Notes: a model not told the origin generated them from the sequence alone. A stretch of 64,000 nucleotides of DNA from Atopsyche davidsoni (GCA_022113835.1 JAILWY010000027.1:9984501-10048500); one strand, 5' to 3'; shown: positions 44,460 to 56,020, counted from the stretch's first letter. Made by a program: numbers and translations.

Positions 44460-46115
44460 AATTGCAGATTTATTTTGTACCTAAGTATGCACGTTGTAAC
44501 ATATGGTTTTAATTAAAATTAAAATTTAAAACAAGTTGAAACAGATAGAAATTTTAAGATTCAAATTATAGATTAATGTAAATTATGTATCAAAGACAGT
44601 AGTTTCTTTTGGCATAACTTACAACAGTATTAATATTTTATGTTATTCCTATGTCGGTTTTAGATTACTAGCACCTTATAAAATTCATAAATAACATTGT
44701 ATGTTATTTATTTGTTATTTTTTTTATTTGTACTAAGCTATTAGTATTCAAAAGATATGCGTAGATAAGTATCACAACATGCTAACATAATGAACCAATT
44801 GAAATTCTTTATAAAAAATACTAGAAAATATACTTTAGTAAATAATACTTCTTTATTAAATACAAAAAGAGTATTATTTGCTTATGTGACAATTTTCACA
44901 GTTGCTTCTGCTGTTGTTTGTAAGTAAATATTTTCTTTGTAAAAAATTGATTATAGAAAAAAATTATATGAAACTCAATAAAAACATTGGTTTATTTATC
45001 TTCAATATAATAAAAAAATATGTATTTATGAATTTTTCAGGATTGTTTTTAGTAAATGTTCTTTTTTATTTTTTAAATACTTGAATTTCAGACATATTTT
45101 TGTTTTTGAACCAGATTTTTCTACACTGGCAGTTAAATAATACCATAATGTTCAAAATGTTTTCAAAACAACTCTGACCATAGACGCTGCTAACTGTCAT
45201 GTTTGACAGAGCTTGGCTCAATCATTTTTCCCGGTATATCGTGTTTTCTCGATAATAATTCATAAATACTATTTGTGAGGTGTGATAATAAAGTATCGAC
45301 TTGAACTTTTAGTTATTGGACGATAAAATATATGTGCTTTATAGATTTTTTTGAAGTACGACTTTGCAAATTATTCGTGTCAAGTCACAGTAAATTAGTG
45401 TAAAATCATGTGAATCACTCCAATATACATTTTAAAACATGTTGAAGCTGATTTTATATATGAATTATTTTTTGTGTGAGTGAAGTTATGTTTTTTATTA
45501 ATATTGAGCGGTAAGTTTACTCTTAAACTAGTTATTGGGTTTCAAATTATTGTTTAGTGTTTTATCAATTTGTACTTATTTTGATTCCTAGAAATATTCA
45601 ACGTATATGTGAGTGTTTTAATAAACATTTAGTGTTTAAAATTTTGTAACTAGACAGATGCTTTGTAAAAACTGCTCATCCCGAGAGAAGTGACAAATTA
45701 AATTATCAAAGGTGAATTTTACAGTCAAACAAAAAATAATATTTTTTTGTACCAAATGATAATGCTAATACAGGTTTTTTTTAAATGCTGTCCACCCTGG
45801 GCAGTGCTGTGGTACTACTTCTGGGACTAAGACAGGCCTGTAAATAAATAAATATTTTTTTGTAATTGTGTTATATATTTTGGGAATAGATACCGAAAAT
45901 CCTTTTAACAAAATTAATAATACATTTTAATATTAAACACGTAGGATAATGTTGGGAGACATTGGATATAATATAATATATTAATTGAGTTAATTTTGTG
46001 AATCAACAAAGATTATCAACATTCGGCTAAATGTACTGTGCTAGGTTTTTTATTGGACATGGAGAAAGACACATGTGAAATGGTTTAGCTAACTTTCTAC
46101 TCTTTCCTGTTTCAG
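44460..46115. other. Longest exon-free gap of the middle block
   Basis: About 1.65 kb. A patch at 45180-45330 ('gctaactgtcatgtttgaca', then 'cccggtatatcgtg') and one at 45785-45845 are less AT-rich but unassigned. No exon fossil was recognised. Its composition gives no proof of a promoter. Confidence 0.4.
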
Positions 46116-46327
46116 TTGAATACATATTGTCTAAGAAAGGAAACCCTTTGATAAAGGTGAATAATGAGTATACATTCACAGTTCATAGGAAGGCCCGTAG
46201 CGGTAAAGTGCGTTGGACTTGTTCCACCCACAATAGTAAGGGCTGTAAGGCTTTCATCTACACTGTAGATGATGTTGTAGTCTCCCTTTCTAATTGCCAC
46301 AACCATCAAGCTGGATCTTTCATTTAA
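46116..46327 (+). CDS. mod(mdg4): Alternative FLYWCH exon E46 with short tail
   Basis: The acceptor is cctgtttcag. V-E-Y-I-L-S-K-K-G, NPLIKVNNEYTFTVHRKARSGK, RWTCSTHNSKGCKA, CHNH. QAGSFI follows before TAA. One residue is inserted before the aromatic pair (VNNEY). AATAAA is at 46504-46509. Confidence 0.9.
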
Positions 46328-46659
46328 ACAGATACTCATATGCCTTTTTAAATATGTGAATGTTAAATTTAGTACATTCTAAGATGCATATATAATATGA
46401 CTTGTATTTCATTAAATATTTTTTAATACATACATTGTTGTTAAAGGATTTTTTTGTCATAATGAATTGTATTTTGTAAGCAGGACGTTAGGAAAAAAAA
46501 AACAATAAAAGTTGTTGGATTAAATTTTTATTTATAATATTTCTCAAAAATTATTAAATATTTATTATTTGATTTATCTTGATTAAGAATGAAAAACCTT
46601 AATTCAAATACAATTGTAATTCTGAATTACTTGTGCTGGAAGGGATGCCAGTCATCTCT

Positions 46660-46706
46660 TTTTGTAAGTAAAATATTATGTGACTCATAATATTTTACTT
46701 ACAAAA
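46660..46706. repeat. Perfect 21-bp inverted repeat
   Basis: Arms 46660-46680 and 46686-46706 ('gtaagtaaaatattatg' and its complement) surround a 5-nt loop. Could be a hairpin in RNA or the core of a small MITE; there is no T-tract suggesting a terminator. The rest of 46328-47132 shows nothing. Confidence 0.8.
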
Positions 46707-47132
46707 TCATGACTAATAATATCTATAGATACCAGGGCTTGTAAATGCTTTAAAAAAATTGTAGCAATCTAGATCCTTGAATAAACTAAATTTAATAATT
46801 TGTTTTGTTTGATTGTAATCATTGGCAAGCAAGACATGAGGTGAGAGAGAGAAAGAGATTAAGAGGTTGGCTGCAATGGAAGTCAAGCCCGTTATATAAT
46901 TTAGTGATTGTGCAATCCTCGATTCAAGATCTTTATACACAATTATTATCCAACAGATATATAATATATGCTTTATAATCTGATTAAAAAAGGAGGCTTC
47001 CTTTATTGTATCTGATTGTCAGTAGAGATGTACGTATGACTACCAGGGGAGGGTCAATTCTATGAACTGTTTTTCAAGAATTCAGATGAAGAAAACTCCA
47101 ATATTATATATTCTCATTCTTTTCTATTTTAG

Positions 47133-47323
47133 TCGAGTACGTCACTTCATCAAAAGGGCATATTTTGATAAAAATAGGAAGGCACAAATACTCTAGTCAC
47201 GTCAAGAATAAAAATGGAACCACCCGCTGGCACTGTTCCACTCACCATCCCAAAGGATGCAAAGCTATTTTGTACACTAAGGGAGACGAGATTGTGAGTC
47301 TGGATAACAATCACAATCACTGA
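47133..47323 (+). CDS. mod(mdg4): Alternative FLYWCH exon E47
   Basis: The acceptor is tttctattttag. V-E-Y-V-T-S-S-K-G, HILIKIGRHKYSSHVKNKNGT, RWHCSTHHPKGCKA, NHNH-TGA. His replaces the first aromatic residue of the Y-x-F/Y pair (RHKYS), a rare change. The ligands are intact. Confidence 0.89.
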
Positions 47324-47499
47324 TTCCAGTATTTTTGATAGAGATCTGATTATTCGTTTTTTGTTTGTCAATTGAAATATTTGAAATCACTCGTAAGCTA
47401 CACTAATTATTTTGGAAAACTATCTAAAATATCAAGTGTGTATTGTGTATCATTTTTGTATAAAAGCCCTAAAATATGTGTGTTTAATTATTTTATATT

Positions 47500-47636
47500 T
47501 TTGACAGAAATTACTTGGTGGAATTCCATTACAATATTTTTATTCAAAAGAAATATTTAGTGATTTTTCCCACTTTTTATTTATTGGCATCTTCTAGACT
47601 GGTTGAAAATGTTGACTGTGACTAGTGATTGACAAT
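47500..47636. repeat. Foldback-family fragment abutting E48
   Basis: 'gacagaaattacttggtgga' and 'ttattggcatcttctagac' are the family tag and arm. The fragment ends exactly where the surviving half of E48 begins, suggesting that its insertion or an associated deletion removed the exon's front half. Confidence 0.75.
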
Positions 47637-47717
47637 AATGTAACCAAAGGCTGCAATGCTGCTTTGTACATAATTGAAGGTGCCATTACATCTAGCCATG
47701 GCTACCATAATCACTAG
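47637..47717 (+). pseudogene. FLYWCH exon E48, 3' half only
   Basis: An open frame reads N-V-T-K-G-C-N-A-A-L-Y, then IIEGAITSSHGYHNH-TAG: the second Cys and both His of a finger. The acceptor, front strands, Trp and first Cys are absent and replaced by foldback sequence. Confidence 0.85.
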
Positions 47718-48703
47718 GTTAATGTTCCTAGTTTTGGCAATAAGTTAATTTAATGGTTTTCTAAATGTCCAATTTTATGTATGCAAGGGGTTTAAATTAT
47801 TTGGTGTCAGATTATTTTGGTTTTGAATTCCATGTTAAGGTTCTGATACTGGAGCCAAAGAAATAAGATAGCTTGGAACTAAAACATTCAACACAAAATT
47901 AAAATAAATTGCTGTTGCTATACATCCAAGAAATCAATATTGTCTTTGGAAAATACAAATGTACTAGCTTATATAGTAAATATTTAGTTTTGTGTATATA
48001 TTTTAGTAAGGCAAGCTTATAGCTTCTGATGGCTTTGAACTAATGTTAAAATTGCTTGATGTTATAGTAGCATAAATATATGTTTAAGTATTTAAAAAAG
48101 TTAAAAATTTGTATTTCCCTTGAATCGAAAAGCTTTGCTGATATCTAAATTCTTGTTGTTTACACGTGAGAAATATTTTCATTGAATAAATGAATTTCTA
48201 AATTACTCTTATGAGCTTTTATTTTTTTAAAGAAACCTTCAAAAAATCATTAAAAATATACAATCATAATATATAAATCATGCAAATATGTGTTTACTCG
48301 TAAGTTAGCAAATAAATAAATAATGAGCATTGGGGATAAAATATATTATTTCTTAGTATTGGTGTATTCTCAAAGAATTTAATTTTAGATATCATGGAGA
48401 TATACATCAGCACCACACGAAAACCAATCACAGATAAACGGTAATGTTAATTACTTTTAAATTTAAATTAATTTCATCCTAACTGCAAACTGTAAAAGAC
48501 TCTTTATTAACTTTCATGTTAATTTACAATACAATACACTGAAGGTGTTTGTTCTTATTTCTTAAACAAGATGTTTTATAAACAAACTTTCATAAAACGA
48601 TTTTACATATACAAATTCAATCATGAAGTCAAAATGTTTAGTAAATTATTATGACAAGTATTTCGATGTTTGATACTAACAGTTAATTTATTATTTATTT
48701 CAG
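47718..48703. other. Interval with a weak exon-fossil candidate
   Basis: At 48388-48445 an acceptor-like tract (tttaattttag) precedes 'cacacgaaaaccaatcacag', vaguely like an R-G-K-P or N-R-Q-I start. It lacks any Cys/His pattern, so I give it little weight. Otherwise AT-rich. Confidence 0.35.
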
Positions 48704-48894
48704 TTGAGTACATCACTTCGAGACAAGGCAATGTTCAAATAATATTGAATGGTTATAAATTTAGCCTTCATAAAACCTCTAAATTTGGAAAGAAACGTTG
48801 GCAGTGCTCTTCAAGTATCCACAAGGGTTGCAATGCGGCCCTGCACACCATTGATGATATGTTAGTCTCGCAGTTTGGTTACCATAGCCATTGA
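48704..48894 (+). CDS. mod(mdg4): Alternative FLYWCH exon E49
   Basis: The acceptor is atttatttcag. V-E-Y-I-T-S-R-Q-G, NVQIILNGYKFSLHKTSKFGK, RWQCSSSIHKGCNAALHT, GYHSH-TGA. First member of the 3' block, recognisable by R-Q-G, Q-I-x-x-N-G-Y, T-S-K and RWQC. AATAAA is at 49093-49098. Confidence 0.91.
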
Positions 48895-49429
48895 AAGCAT
48901 AATTTATTGATGTTTCTACATACCACTTAGATAAATTGAATATGTTTAACGTTGATTCGATAGTTAGGTTAATTTGTTATTCGAAATGATTTCACTGACT
49001 GAAATGAATATTATGGTTACACAGGTAAAATCAAACCTACTATTTCACAGACCATTGTGCCTGTGTAAATTGACAAAATATTAGTTATTTACAATAAACC
49101 TTTGACTCTTAAGTATTTGACGATTTGTCAACGTTTTTAAACTTGCCTACAGTACAAATATAAGCATCTCTATTTTAACCTATGTACTTAAAACATATTG
49201 TTTTACACACTAGAAACTCAATAAGTTTATGTGATCACGCTTCCAAATATGATTTTTTATATTGTATTTTTATGGTAGCATTGGTGGCTAAAAGTTGTTT
49301 GGATAGTTTTTTTTTAAATAAGTAAGCAAGAAATTTATTTAACAAGGTGACTATTTTCACCGTAATTCCTTACAAAAAGTCTGTAATATTTTGAATACTC
49401 AACTCTAGTGATAAAAGTATTGACATATA

Positions 49430-49515
49430 TTCAATATTTTTGACAGAAAGTACTTGGTGGAATTTAATTATGAAATATTTTTATTTTCAAAAAAAATAAA
49501 TAATTTTCTACATTT
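49430..49515. repeat. Foldback-family fragment
   Basis: 'tttttgacagaaagtacttg' is the family's terminal tag, followed by a decayed arm start. No partner arm nearby. Confidence 0.75.
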
Positions 49516-49870
49516 TTAATTTGGTTTTATGCAAACAGTATCTAGAAAACAAGTAGCACAGAACAAAATATAAATTAGGGAAAGTCACTTATTATATATT
49601 TTTTTAAATAAAAATATATCATTGTATGAGTGTTTTTAGTTTTATTTAAAAATAATCAATGTGGGAAAAATGATCTATTTTATAATTTTCATTGTAATTA
49701 ATTTAAATAGAATATCGTTTTCTTAATCAATGCTATAAAATATCACATTGATTTCTTACAGCAAAGGTAATTATCCTTAACTCTGCGTTGTGATATAAAA
49801 TGGGTACATTAATGTAGTATTTTATTCTTAATATTAATTATTTAATTTTTTTTATATTGATTTTGTACAG

Positions 49871-49945
49871 TGAGTAATTTATATCAACATAAGGTAAACC
49901 TTTTTTTTGCCTGAAAATAGAAATATTATAAAAATGGTAATATTT
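49871..49945 (+). pseudogene. FLYWCH exon fossil (5' part)
   Basis: Behind 'ttgattttgtacag' the sequence 'tgagtaatttatatcaacat' then 'aaggtaaacc' mirrors a standard exon start (V-E-Y-I-S-S-x-K-G-K-P) with small indels. 'aaatattataaaaatggtaa' resembles the Y-K-N-G linker. The rest is lost. Confidence 0.6.
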
Positions 49946-50389
49946 TGTAAGCAATATTAAATATTAATTAATAAAATGGTTTGGTGTATTTAAAAATTGT
50001 GTTATTATTTTTAATTATAAATGTGTATTAAAATAAGTCATCTAAATGCTTCTAGGCCTAGGCTGCTTATTAATTATGGGTTTCTTACCCAGGTAAAAAA
50101 ATATTTAAAAAAAAAATTGTTTCGAGATTATACGAAAGAAAATACCACCTAGAAAAGATCTCTGGTATGGACACAGACACCAAAGATGTAAAGGAAGTTG
50201 GGAATTCAGTTTTTCTTATTTAACCATCTTCCTACAAACTGCATTTTTTATATTCCCAGAATCTGTCTTGTTTCATACAAAGAATCGCTTAAGCATGTTT
50301 GTTTGCAATTTCACCATCTCAGGTGCTTTCAATCTAAGTAGACTGAAAGTTGTTAATTTTATTATCTAAGAGTGTGCTTTCTTTTCTAG

Positions 50390-50595
50390 TTGAGTATGTC
50401 TTATCAAGACAAGGCAATCGTCAAATCAAAATTAATGGATACAGATTTAGTACTCAGAGAATTGCCAAGTCTGGAAAAATGCGCTGGCAATGCTCTTCAC
50501 GATATCATAAGAATTGCTATGCTGCTTTGTATACAGCTGATGACGTCCTGTTGTCACAAGTCGGCATCCATAATCATTCTAGGCCACCGTGTTAA
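50390..50595 (+). CDS. mod(mdg4): Alternative FLYWCH exon E50 with short tail
   Basis: The acceptor is cttttctag. V-E-Y-V-L-S-R-Q-G, NRQIKINGYRFSTQRIAKSGK, RWQCSSRYHKNCYAALYT, GIHNH. Five residues (SRPPC) follow before TAA. KGC is KNC. AATAAA is at 50918-50923. Confidence 0.9.
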
Positions 50596-51124
50596 CTTCG
50601 AGCGTCACTAGTGTTACCGATAAAAAACGCTTATGTGTGTAAATTTTTGCTTTCTTTAAAGGTTTTGCATGTTTTAGGGTTAATTTCAGAAGGTAAAACC
50701 TTTGTTTCATTATTAAAAAAATATTTATAATCACTTCGAAGTTATATTTTTGTGGTTTTAATTTGATTTGAATGTTGAACCGAGCTCTGTTCAATTGTGA
50801 TACAAACTGTCATGAATTATTTTTTTCATGTTAGGTGATCCATTGAAAATGGTATGAAAGCATTTAATTATTCTATGCTATTCTACTATTGTGAATGATT
50901 AATAATTTTTTTAAAATAATAAATTCAATGTAAATTAATTATATATTAAATTGAATACTCATAAGTTAAATAAAGTTTTCGGTACTTTGAACTCTTTTTT
51001 TTGTGAGCCTTGATATTTTTGAATCTGTTTTATATTTTAATGGTTGCATAATTTTACTGAATTCTTGCTTACAATAGTTTTATTTTGGGTTTCCTCAGCG
51101 TCTTTGCTGAAATTTTCTTTGCTA

Positions 51125-51240
51125 GTCGCGTAAAACAAAATTAAAAAAAAAAGTAGAAAATCACTAAATATATTTCTTTTTCAATAATAAATATCATATT
51201 GGAATTCCAGTAAGTACTTTCTGTCAAAAATATTGAATGA
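51125..51240. repeat. Foldback-family single arm, inverse orientation
   Basis: 'gtagaaaatcactaaatata' to 'ggaattccagtaagtacttt' and 'ctgtcaaaaatattgaat' is the complement of the family tag and arm end. It lies only about 60 nt upstream of the E51 acceptor. Confidence 0.78.
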
Positions 51241-51298
51241 ATGAAATTGATTTTACTTAAATTTTTATTGAATAATGTTGTTTTCTTTTTTATTTTAG

Positions 51299-51489
51299 TT
51301 AAATTCATTATGTCAAGATATGGCAGACGCCAAATAATGATTAACGGATACAAATTCTGTAACCAAATCACTCGTAAATCAGGAAAAATACGATGGCAGT
51401 GCTTAAAGCACAAAAACAAACATTGCTGTGCTGCAATATATACCGTTGATGACATATTGATATCGGAAGTTGGTACCCATAATCATTAA
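51299..51489 (+). CDS. mod(mdg4): Alternative FLYWCH exon E51
   Basis: The acceptor is ttttattttag. V-K-F-I-M-S-R-Y-G, RRQIMINGYKFCNQITRKSGK, RWQCLKHKNKHCCAAIYT, GTHNH-TAA. The loop is divergent (CLKHKNKHCC): STH is lost and a second Cys follows the ligand. R-Y-G instead of R-x-G with Q/R links it to E54. AATAAA is at 51549-51554. The 450 nt to E52 are plain. Confidence 0.88.
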
Positions 51490-51940
51490 ATATAGCAACT
51501 TTTCAACTGTAAAGGTTACATTGGTGCAACAGACGGAAACATTTGTTAAATAAAATATTTTTTAGTATTATTTATTTGATAGTGAAATAAGTGGAATAAT
51601 AATTTACTGTGAGTTTAACTATAATTAATCATGTAATTTTCTCAACTTACTAATTGGAAATAACTAATCACATTATATTGCTTTGTATAGATTTTACAGG
51701 ACCTCCGTTCATTTTTTATCTGTTTAAATTATTCTGTATATACTCTATGACAATAAAGAGTATTAAATTTTTTTGGTATATTGTATGAGAACATATTGAT
51801 AAAATATTTTCATACAACAATAAATATTTTTTTATTATTTTGCTTTTCTTGACTCAAAAATATAATTTGAATATTTGATTCTTTATTATTATTATTCTTT
51901 ACATATATCTCTGTATATATTTTATCTTTTTTTGTCACAG

Positions 51941-52126
51941 TTCAATACATGCCATCGCGAAAAGGAAATACTTTAATTAAAATGAAAAATTATACATATT
52001 CAGTTCAAATAAAAAACATAAATAATACGCTGGAATTGCTCTACACACAAAAATAAAGGTTGCAAGGCATTTTTGTATACCACAGGGGATGTCATTGTCA
52101 CTGAGTTTTGTTTTCATAATCATTGA
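51941..52126 (+). pseudogene. FLYWCH exon E52 with 5-nt deletion
   Basis: The acceptor (ttgtcacag) and front half are intact: V-Q-Y-M-P-S-R-K-G, NTLIKMKNYTYSVQIKN. A 5-nt loss in the NGK-R codons shifts the frame to a stop shortly after. The old ending (FLYTTGDVI, HNH-TGA) is readable out of frame. It is a middle-block type, most like E37, stranded in the 3' block. Confidence 0.86.
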
Positions 52127-52175
52127 TTTATTTTTTAATAATTGACTATTGAATTATTATATTTATTCCATTTTA

Positions 52176-52191
52176 GTTTTCACAATCACTA
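52176..52191 (+). pseudogene. Possible FLYWCH exon end fossil
   Basis: 'attccattttag' followed by 'tttcacaatcactaa' equals the typical F-H-N-H-stop ending. Only 16 nt, so chance is possible, but it sits 50 nt behind E52 and may be a duplicated scrap. The rest of the interval to E53 is AT-rich. Confidence 0.3.
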
Positions 52192-52588
52192 AAAGTTTTC
52201 TAAATGAAAAATTGTTCAAATACTTGTAAAAACTTTCTTGAATTAAAAAAGGATTACCATTACTGTAATGATTAAAAACTTTATTTACCAAAAAAAAAAC
52301 ATTCTAGCACCAAATACAACACGAGTACACTTAGTGGTCCTTTCAGTGAAATCTATTTCTACGGCGAGCCATCAAGCTGCAACCGTTATGAGCAACGGTT
52401 AATTGAAAACGCCAGCATTATGGTTTGTTTTCAAAAAGTCTTATATATATTATATATACGTTTTTACTATAATAAAAACTATTATGAGATTCTGGCAAGT
52501 ACTTTCAATCAAAAATATTTTTATCAACAGTTCAGAAATGTATTGTTTGTTTTTCATTCTTATGGTAATGATTTGTTTCCTCTTTTAG

Positions 52589-52776
52589 GTGAATTCGTGA
52601 TGTCAAGAAAAGGAACTCGTCTGTTAATGATAAATAACAACTCCTATAGTATTCAGAGGACTTCAAAATCCGGGAAATCTCGTTGGCGGTGCTGCTTTCA
52701 TTATAAACATTGTCGCTCTTACGTATACACGGTGGATAACTGTATTCTGGCAATTCAAGGCTCTCACAACCATTGA
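52589..52776 (+). CDS. mod(mdg4): Alternative FLYWCH exon E53
   Basis: The acceptor is ctcttttag and the split residue is Gly (G|GT). G-E-F-V-M-S-R-K-G, TRLLMINNNSYSIQRTSKSGK, RWRCCFHYKHCRSYVYT, GSHNH-TGA. Ligand spacing is C-x6-C, with Cys next to the first ligand and Ser replacing the Ala after the second. Divergent but open; RTSKSGK places it in the 3' block. Confidence 0.86.
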
Positions 52777-53541
52777 AAGCATCAGTTAAAACTGCCTAAA
52801 GGTCCAATACTTAGTATTTTTGCTTTCCATGACTTTGTGAAATTATTTGCTTCTATATAAATCAGATATACATATGTTCTTTCTATATTCTTTTTTAATT
52901 TTGTGAAATCAATGTTCTAATGGTTTTTGTAAAAAAAATTGGTTTTTGAAGATTGTTTAATTCATTATTAATATTAATTCAAGTATCACAGCAACTGTCA
53001 ATCTGAGCCACCCAAGTGCAGAGTATTATGCAAGTTTTTTAACTAAACTCCTTTTTCTATGCTAAAATGACACAATGTGAAAGGTTGGCGAAGCCGGTCA
53101 CCAATAAAAATTAACATGTGGAAAAATCACTCAAGTATTTTATTTAAAATATTTAGACAACCCTTTTATGGTGGTTTTAATTACACGTTTCCAGAGGCCC
53201 CATAGCTGCTTGTGCTAAATATATATATATGAATTAATTTATGCAAAACATTGTATAAAAATTACATTCATTCAATAAATACTATTCAATTTTATTGGGT
53301 TTTTCGAAATTGAAATAAATTTAAATACAGCATACATTTGTTACATAAATATTTTGCAAATTCAGCATCACGTTAAGTATATCAAACAAGTATATCAGAC
53401 AGTATATTGAGACAAGAAAGTCATTAAATCGAAATTATTAAATTTATTATTCCCTTTTATATTGAGTCTGTAATGAGTTTTGTTATTTACATGATAATTT
53501 TACAATATTAATATTAAAAGTATTTAAATTTTCTCTTTCAG
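52777..53541. repeat. Interval with foldback-family single arm
   Basis: About 53070-53152 ('gtgaaaggttggcgaagccg' through 'tcactcaagtattttattta') is one arm of the foldback family. The remaining interval is AT-rich. Confidence 0.75.
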
Positions 53542-53732
53542 CCATGTATTTCACATCGAAATATGGAAAACGTCAAATGGTGATAAATGGGTACAAATAC
53601 ACCATTCACCTTACCAGAAAATCTGGGAAGGTGCGTTGGCGGTGCTCCACTCACTTGAACCATGGTTGCCGGGCTGCTTTGCACACATATAGTGACGTCG
53701 TACTGTCAATATCGGGCACTCACAACCACTGA
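53542..53732 (+). CDS. mod(mdg4): Alternative FLYWCH exon E54
   Basis: The acceptor is ttctctttcag and the split residue is Ala (G|CC). A-M-Y-F-T-S-K-Y-G, KRQMVINGYKYTIHLTRKSGK, RWRCSTHLNHGCRAALHT, GTHNH-TGA. Its K-Y-G and TRKSGK agree with E51. Only 174 nt separate it from E55, one of the shortest gaps in the array. Confidence 0.9.
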
Positions 53733-53906
53733 GGCGTTAACCGTCATACACTGCTGCAAACAGATCACACAAAGATGATGTTTTAGATGACATATCTTTT
53801 AAATTTTGGGCATTGAATACCACGCTCATATATGACAGAACTGTGGTGGACCTTAATTTATATATATAGTACATATAATCTTACATTTTACTTTTTTCTG
53901 TTGCAG

Positions 53907-54097
53907 TTGAATATATTAAATCACAGAAAGGGAATATTTTGATGAAAATGGGTAAATATACACTTAGCATTCATAGAATGTCGAAAAATGGTAAAGTTCG
54001 CTGGCATTGCTCTACGCACAAGAATAAAGGATGTAAAGCTGTTTTATACACTGTAAATGATATCATTGTGCTTAAATCTGGCACACATAATCACTAA
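53907..54097 (+). CDS. mod(mdg4): Alternative FLYWCH exon E55 (middle-block type)
   Basis: The acceptor is ctgttgcag. V-E-Y-I-K-S-Q-K-G, NILMKMGKYTLSIHRMSKNGK, RWHCSTHKNKGCKA, GTHNH-TAA. By N-I-L-x-K, SKNGK and GCKAVLYT it belongs with E20-E43, although it lies among 3'-block exons. This implies a transposed duplicate, here still intact. AATAAA at 54604-54609. Confidence 0.91.
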
Positions 54098-55235
54098 ACG
54101 CTTTCATTTCATGTTCTCAAATAGATACATTTGTAAATTATTATTGTATTTTATATAAGTAGATATGTACAGTGAGTACACTTTGTGGTCCTGTCTATGT
54201 GTAGTATACTCTGTGAGCTATTGATGTCTATAAACAACTATCAAGTTACTCGAATACTAACTTAATTGTTTTAAAAATTCATCTATGTATTTGGAAAGGT
54301 TATAATAACTGATTATAATAAGGTAGAAATTAGACCCTGAAAACAGCTAACTGACGTATTAGTATTTTGTAATCTAAAATGTGCTTCACGAAGACTACCC
54401 CTGTATTAAATTAACATTGTGTGATCCCGTGGTATAACTTGAGTGTTTGTCGATTTTTTGACCTGTCACATGTTTTAAATGACCTTCGACCCTGATGTAT
54501 TCCATTTGTTTAATAAAAAAAAAAAATTGTTCTGGATGTCAGTAGATATAAGTTTTTTTCTAGAATGTATTGTAGATGTTAGAAATATCAAGATATAATG
54601 TTCAATAAACTTTTATTTCGTACATATTTTTATTTTTACTATCCTTATTTTGTTTATTTCACAAGTAAGCAATATCCAAGAAAAATACCTGAATTATGAG
54701 TCTATATAAAGAAAACATCTACGTAACAGATCAAAATAGATTTTATTGCAACTCGAGTTCTACTCACCTCAAAAAATCAGGGTCTTACGTTGGGGTTAAC
54801 TCTGGTCAGAAATTTACATGGCAGCCAATCTCTTAATTATCTTTATCTCTGTCCATTTTTCCCATTAAATCCTGTCACATTTTTACACTTTTGTACTTGA
54901 TAAAATTCAAAATAATAATGACAAAGAGTAAACTTTTTGTTTTTATTACCCTTCGGATATATAAAAAATGGAACATAAATAATAATGCTTAGTTTTTTTT
55001 TAAATCTCAAATGTAGTCTGAATTTCGATTAGAAGAATATTTTTAACTCAAGGTCTTCATTATAATATTCAAAGATTTTCTAATGTTGGAAAAATAATTT
55101 CTAAAATAAAAATATACTAAAGAGACTGGGATTCTTCGGTTGTGATATGTTTAAGTAACTGATGAATATTATTATGAACGCATATGTATTTAAAAAAAAA
55201 AAATTTACAGTTTATTTTACCTTTATCTATTTTAG
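54098..55235. other. Long exon-free interval
   Basis: About 1.1 kb, AT-rich with a few mixed patches (54330-54500, 54760-54830). Contains the likely E55 poly(A) signal. No repeat family or exon fossil was recognised. Confidence 0.4.
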
Positions 55236-55426
55236 TTGAGTATGTTACATCAAAACGGGGAAATCGCCAAATTAAAATGAATAATTACACCTACAGTATT
55301 CAAGCCACTTATAAATCTGGAAAAATACGCTGGCAGTGCTCTACACACACGAACCAAGGCTGTCATGCGGCCCTATACACATTACGTGACGTTGTGTTGT
55401 CATTGTTCAGTTTTCACAACCATTGA
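55236..55426 (+). CDS. mod(mdg4): Alternative FLYWCH exon E56
   Basis: The acceptor is tctattttag. V-E-Y-V-T-S-K-R-G, NRQIKMNNYTYSIQATYKSGK, RWQCSTHTNQGCHAALYT, SFHNH-TGA. Mixes the 3'-block N-R-Q-I and RWQC with the middle-block MNNYTYS. Gln replaces Lys in KGC. AATAAA at 55600-55605; the 400 nt to E57 are plain. Confidence 0.91.
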
Positions 55427-55829
55427 AGCCATGAAAGTGTTTTAAGTTTATTACACATAACCTCATGACAAATAATTATTGATGCTGAATTGATTATTTA
55501 TTTTGTATATATTTTACATACACGTGTTGTATATACAATTGTCATTTATTTTTACGTTAGTTATGTTTTTCCTTTATTGTTAGTTATTAAATACTTCCAA
55601 ATAAATTTGAAAGCCTTACCATATTGTATATATGGTATTATATAGCAATAAATGTAATGAAAAATATATTTCTATCAAGGGAGCTTAAGTTTTAACCAAC
55701 AATGATAAATATTGATTGTTCGTACATTTTTCAGTAACACTTGTTTATGCTATGAGGTTGATAAATATATACATAAACATAAACATCTGGAGTTTTTTTT
55801 TTTTTGTAACGCTATTTTTATGATTTCAG

Positions 55830-56020
55830 TTGAGTACACCACATCGAAGTTTGGATATCGTCAAATAGAGATGGAAGGTTACAAGTACAGCGTTCACAGA
55901 ACCTCTACATCAGGGAAAACGCGCTGGCAGTGCTCCACACACATGAACAAGGGCTGCCGGGCTTCTCTGTTCACATTCGACGATATTGTAATTTCAGTGC
56001 GTGGCTACCACATCCATTGA
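55830..56020 (+). CDS. mod(mdg4): Alternative FLYWCH exon E57
   Basis: The acceptor is atgatttcag. V-E-Y-T-T-S-K-F-G, YRQIEMEGYKYSVHRTSTSGK, RWQCSTHMNKGCRASLFT, GYHIH-TGA. Acidic M-E-G-Y replaces N-G-Y. It shares the S/T-S-G-K linker with E58. Confidence 0.91.

Noticed and set aside
44902..45084. 60-residue hydrophobic open frame
   Set aside because: A/T-rich chance frame without motif or context.
48388..48445. Exon fossil before E49
   Set aside because: The match to R-G-K-P or N-R-Q-I is loose, and no zinc-binding part follows.
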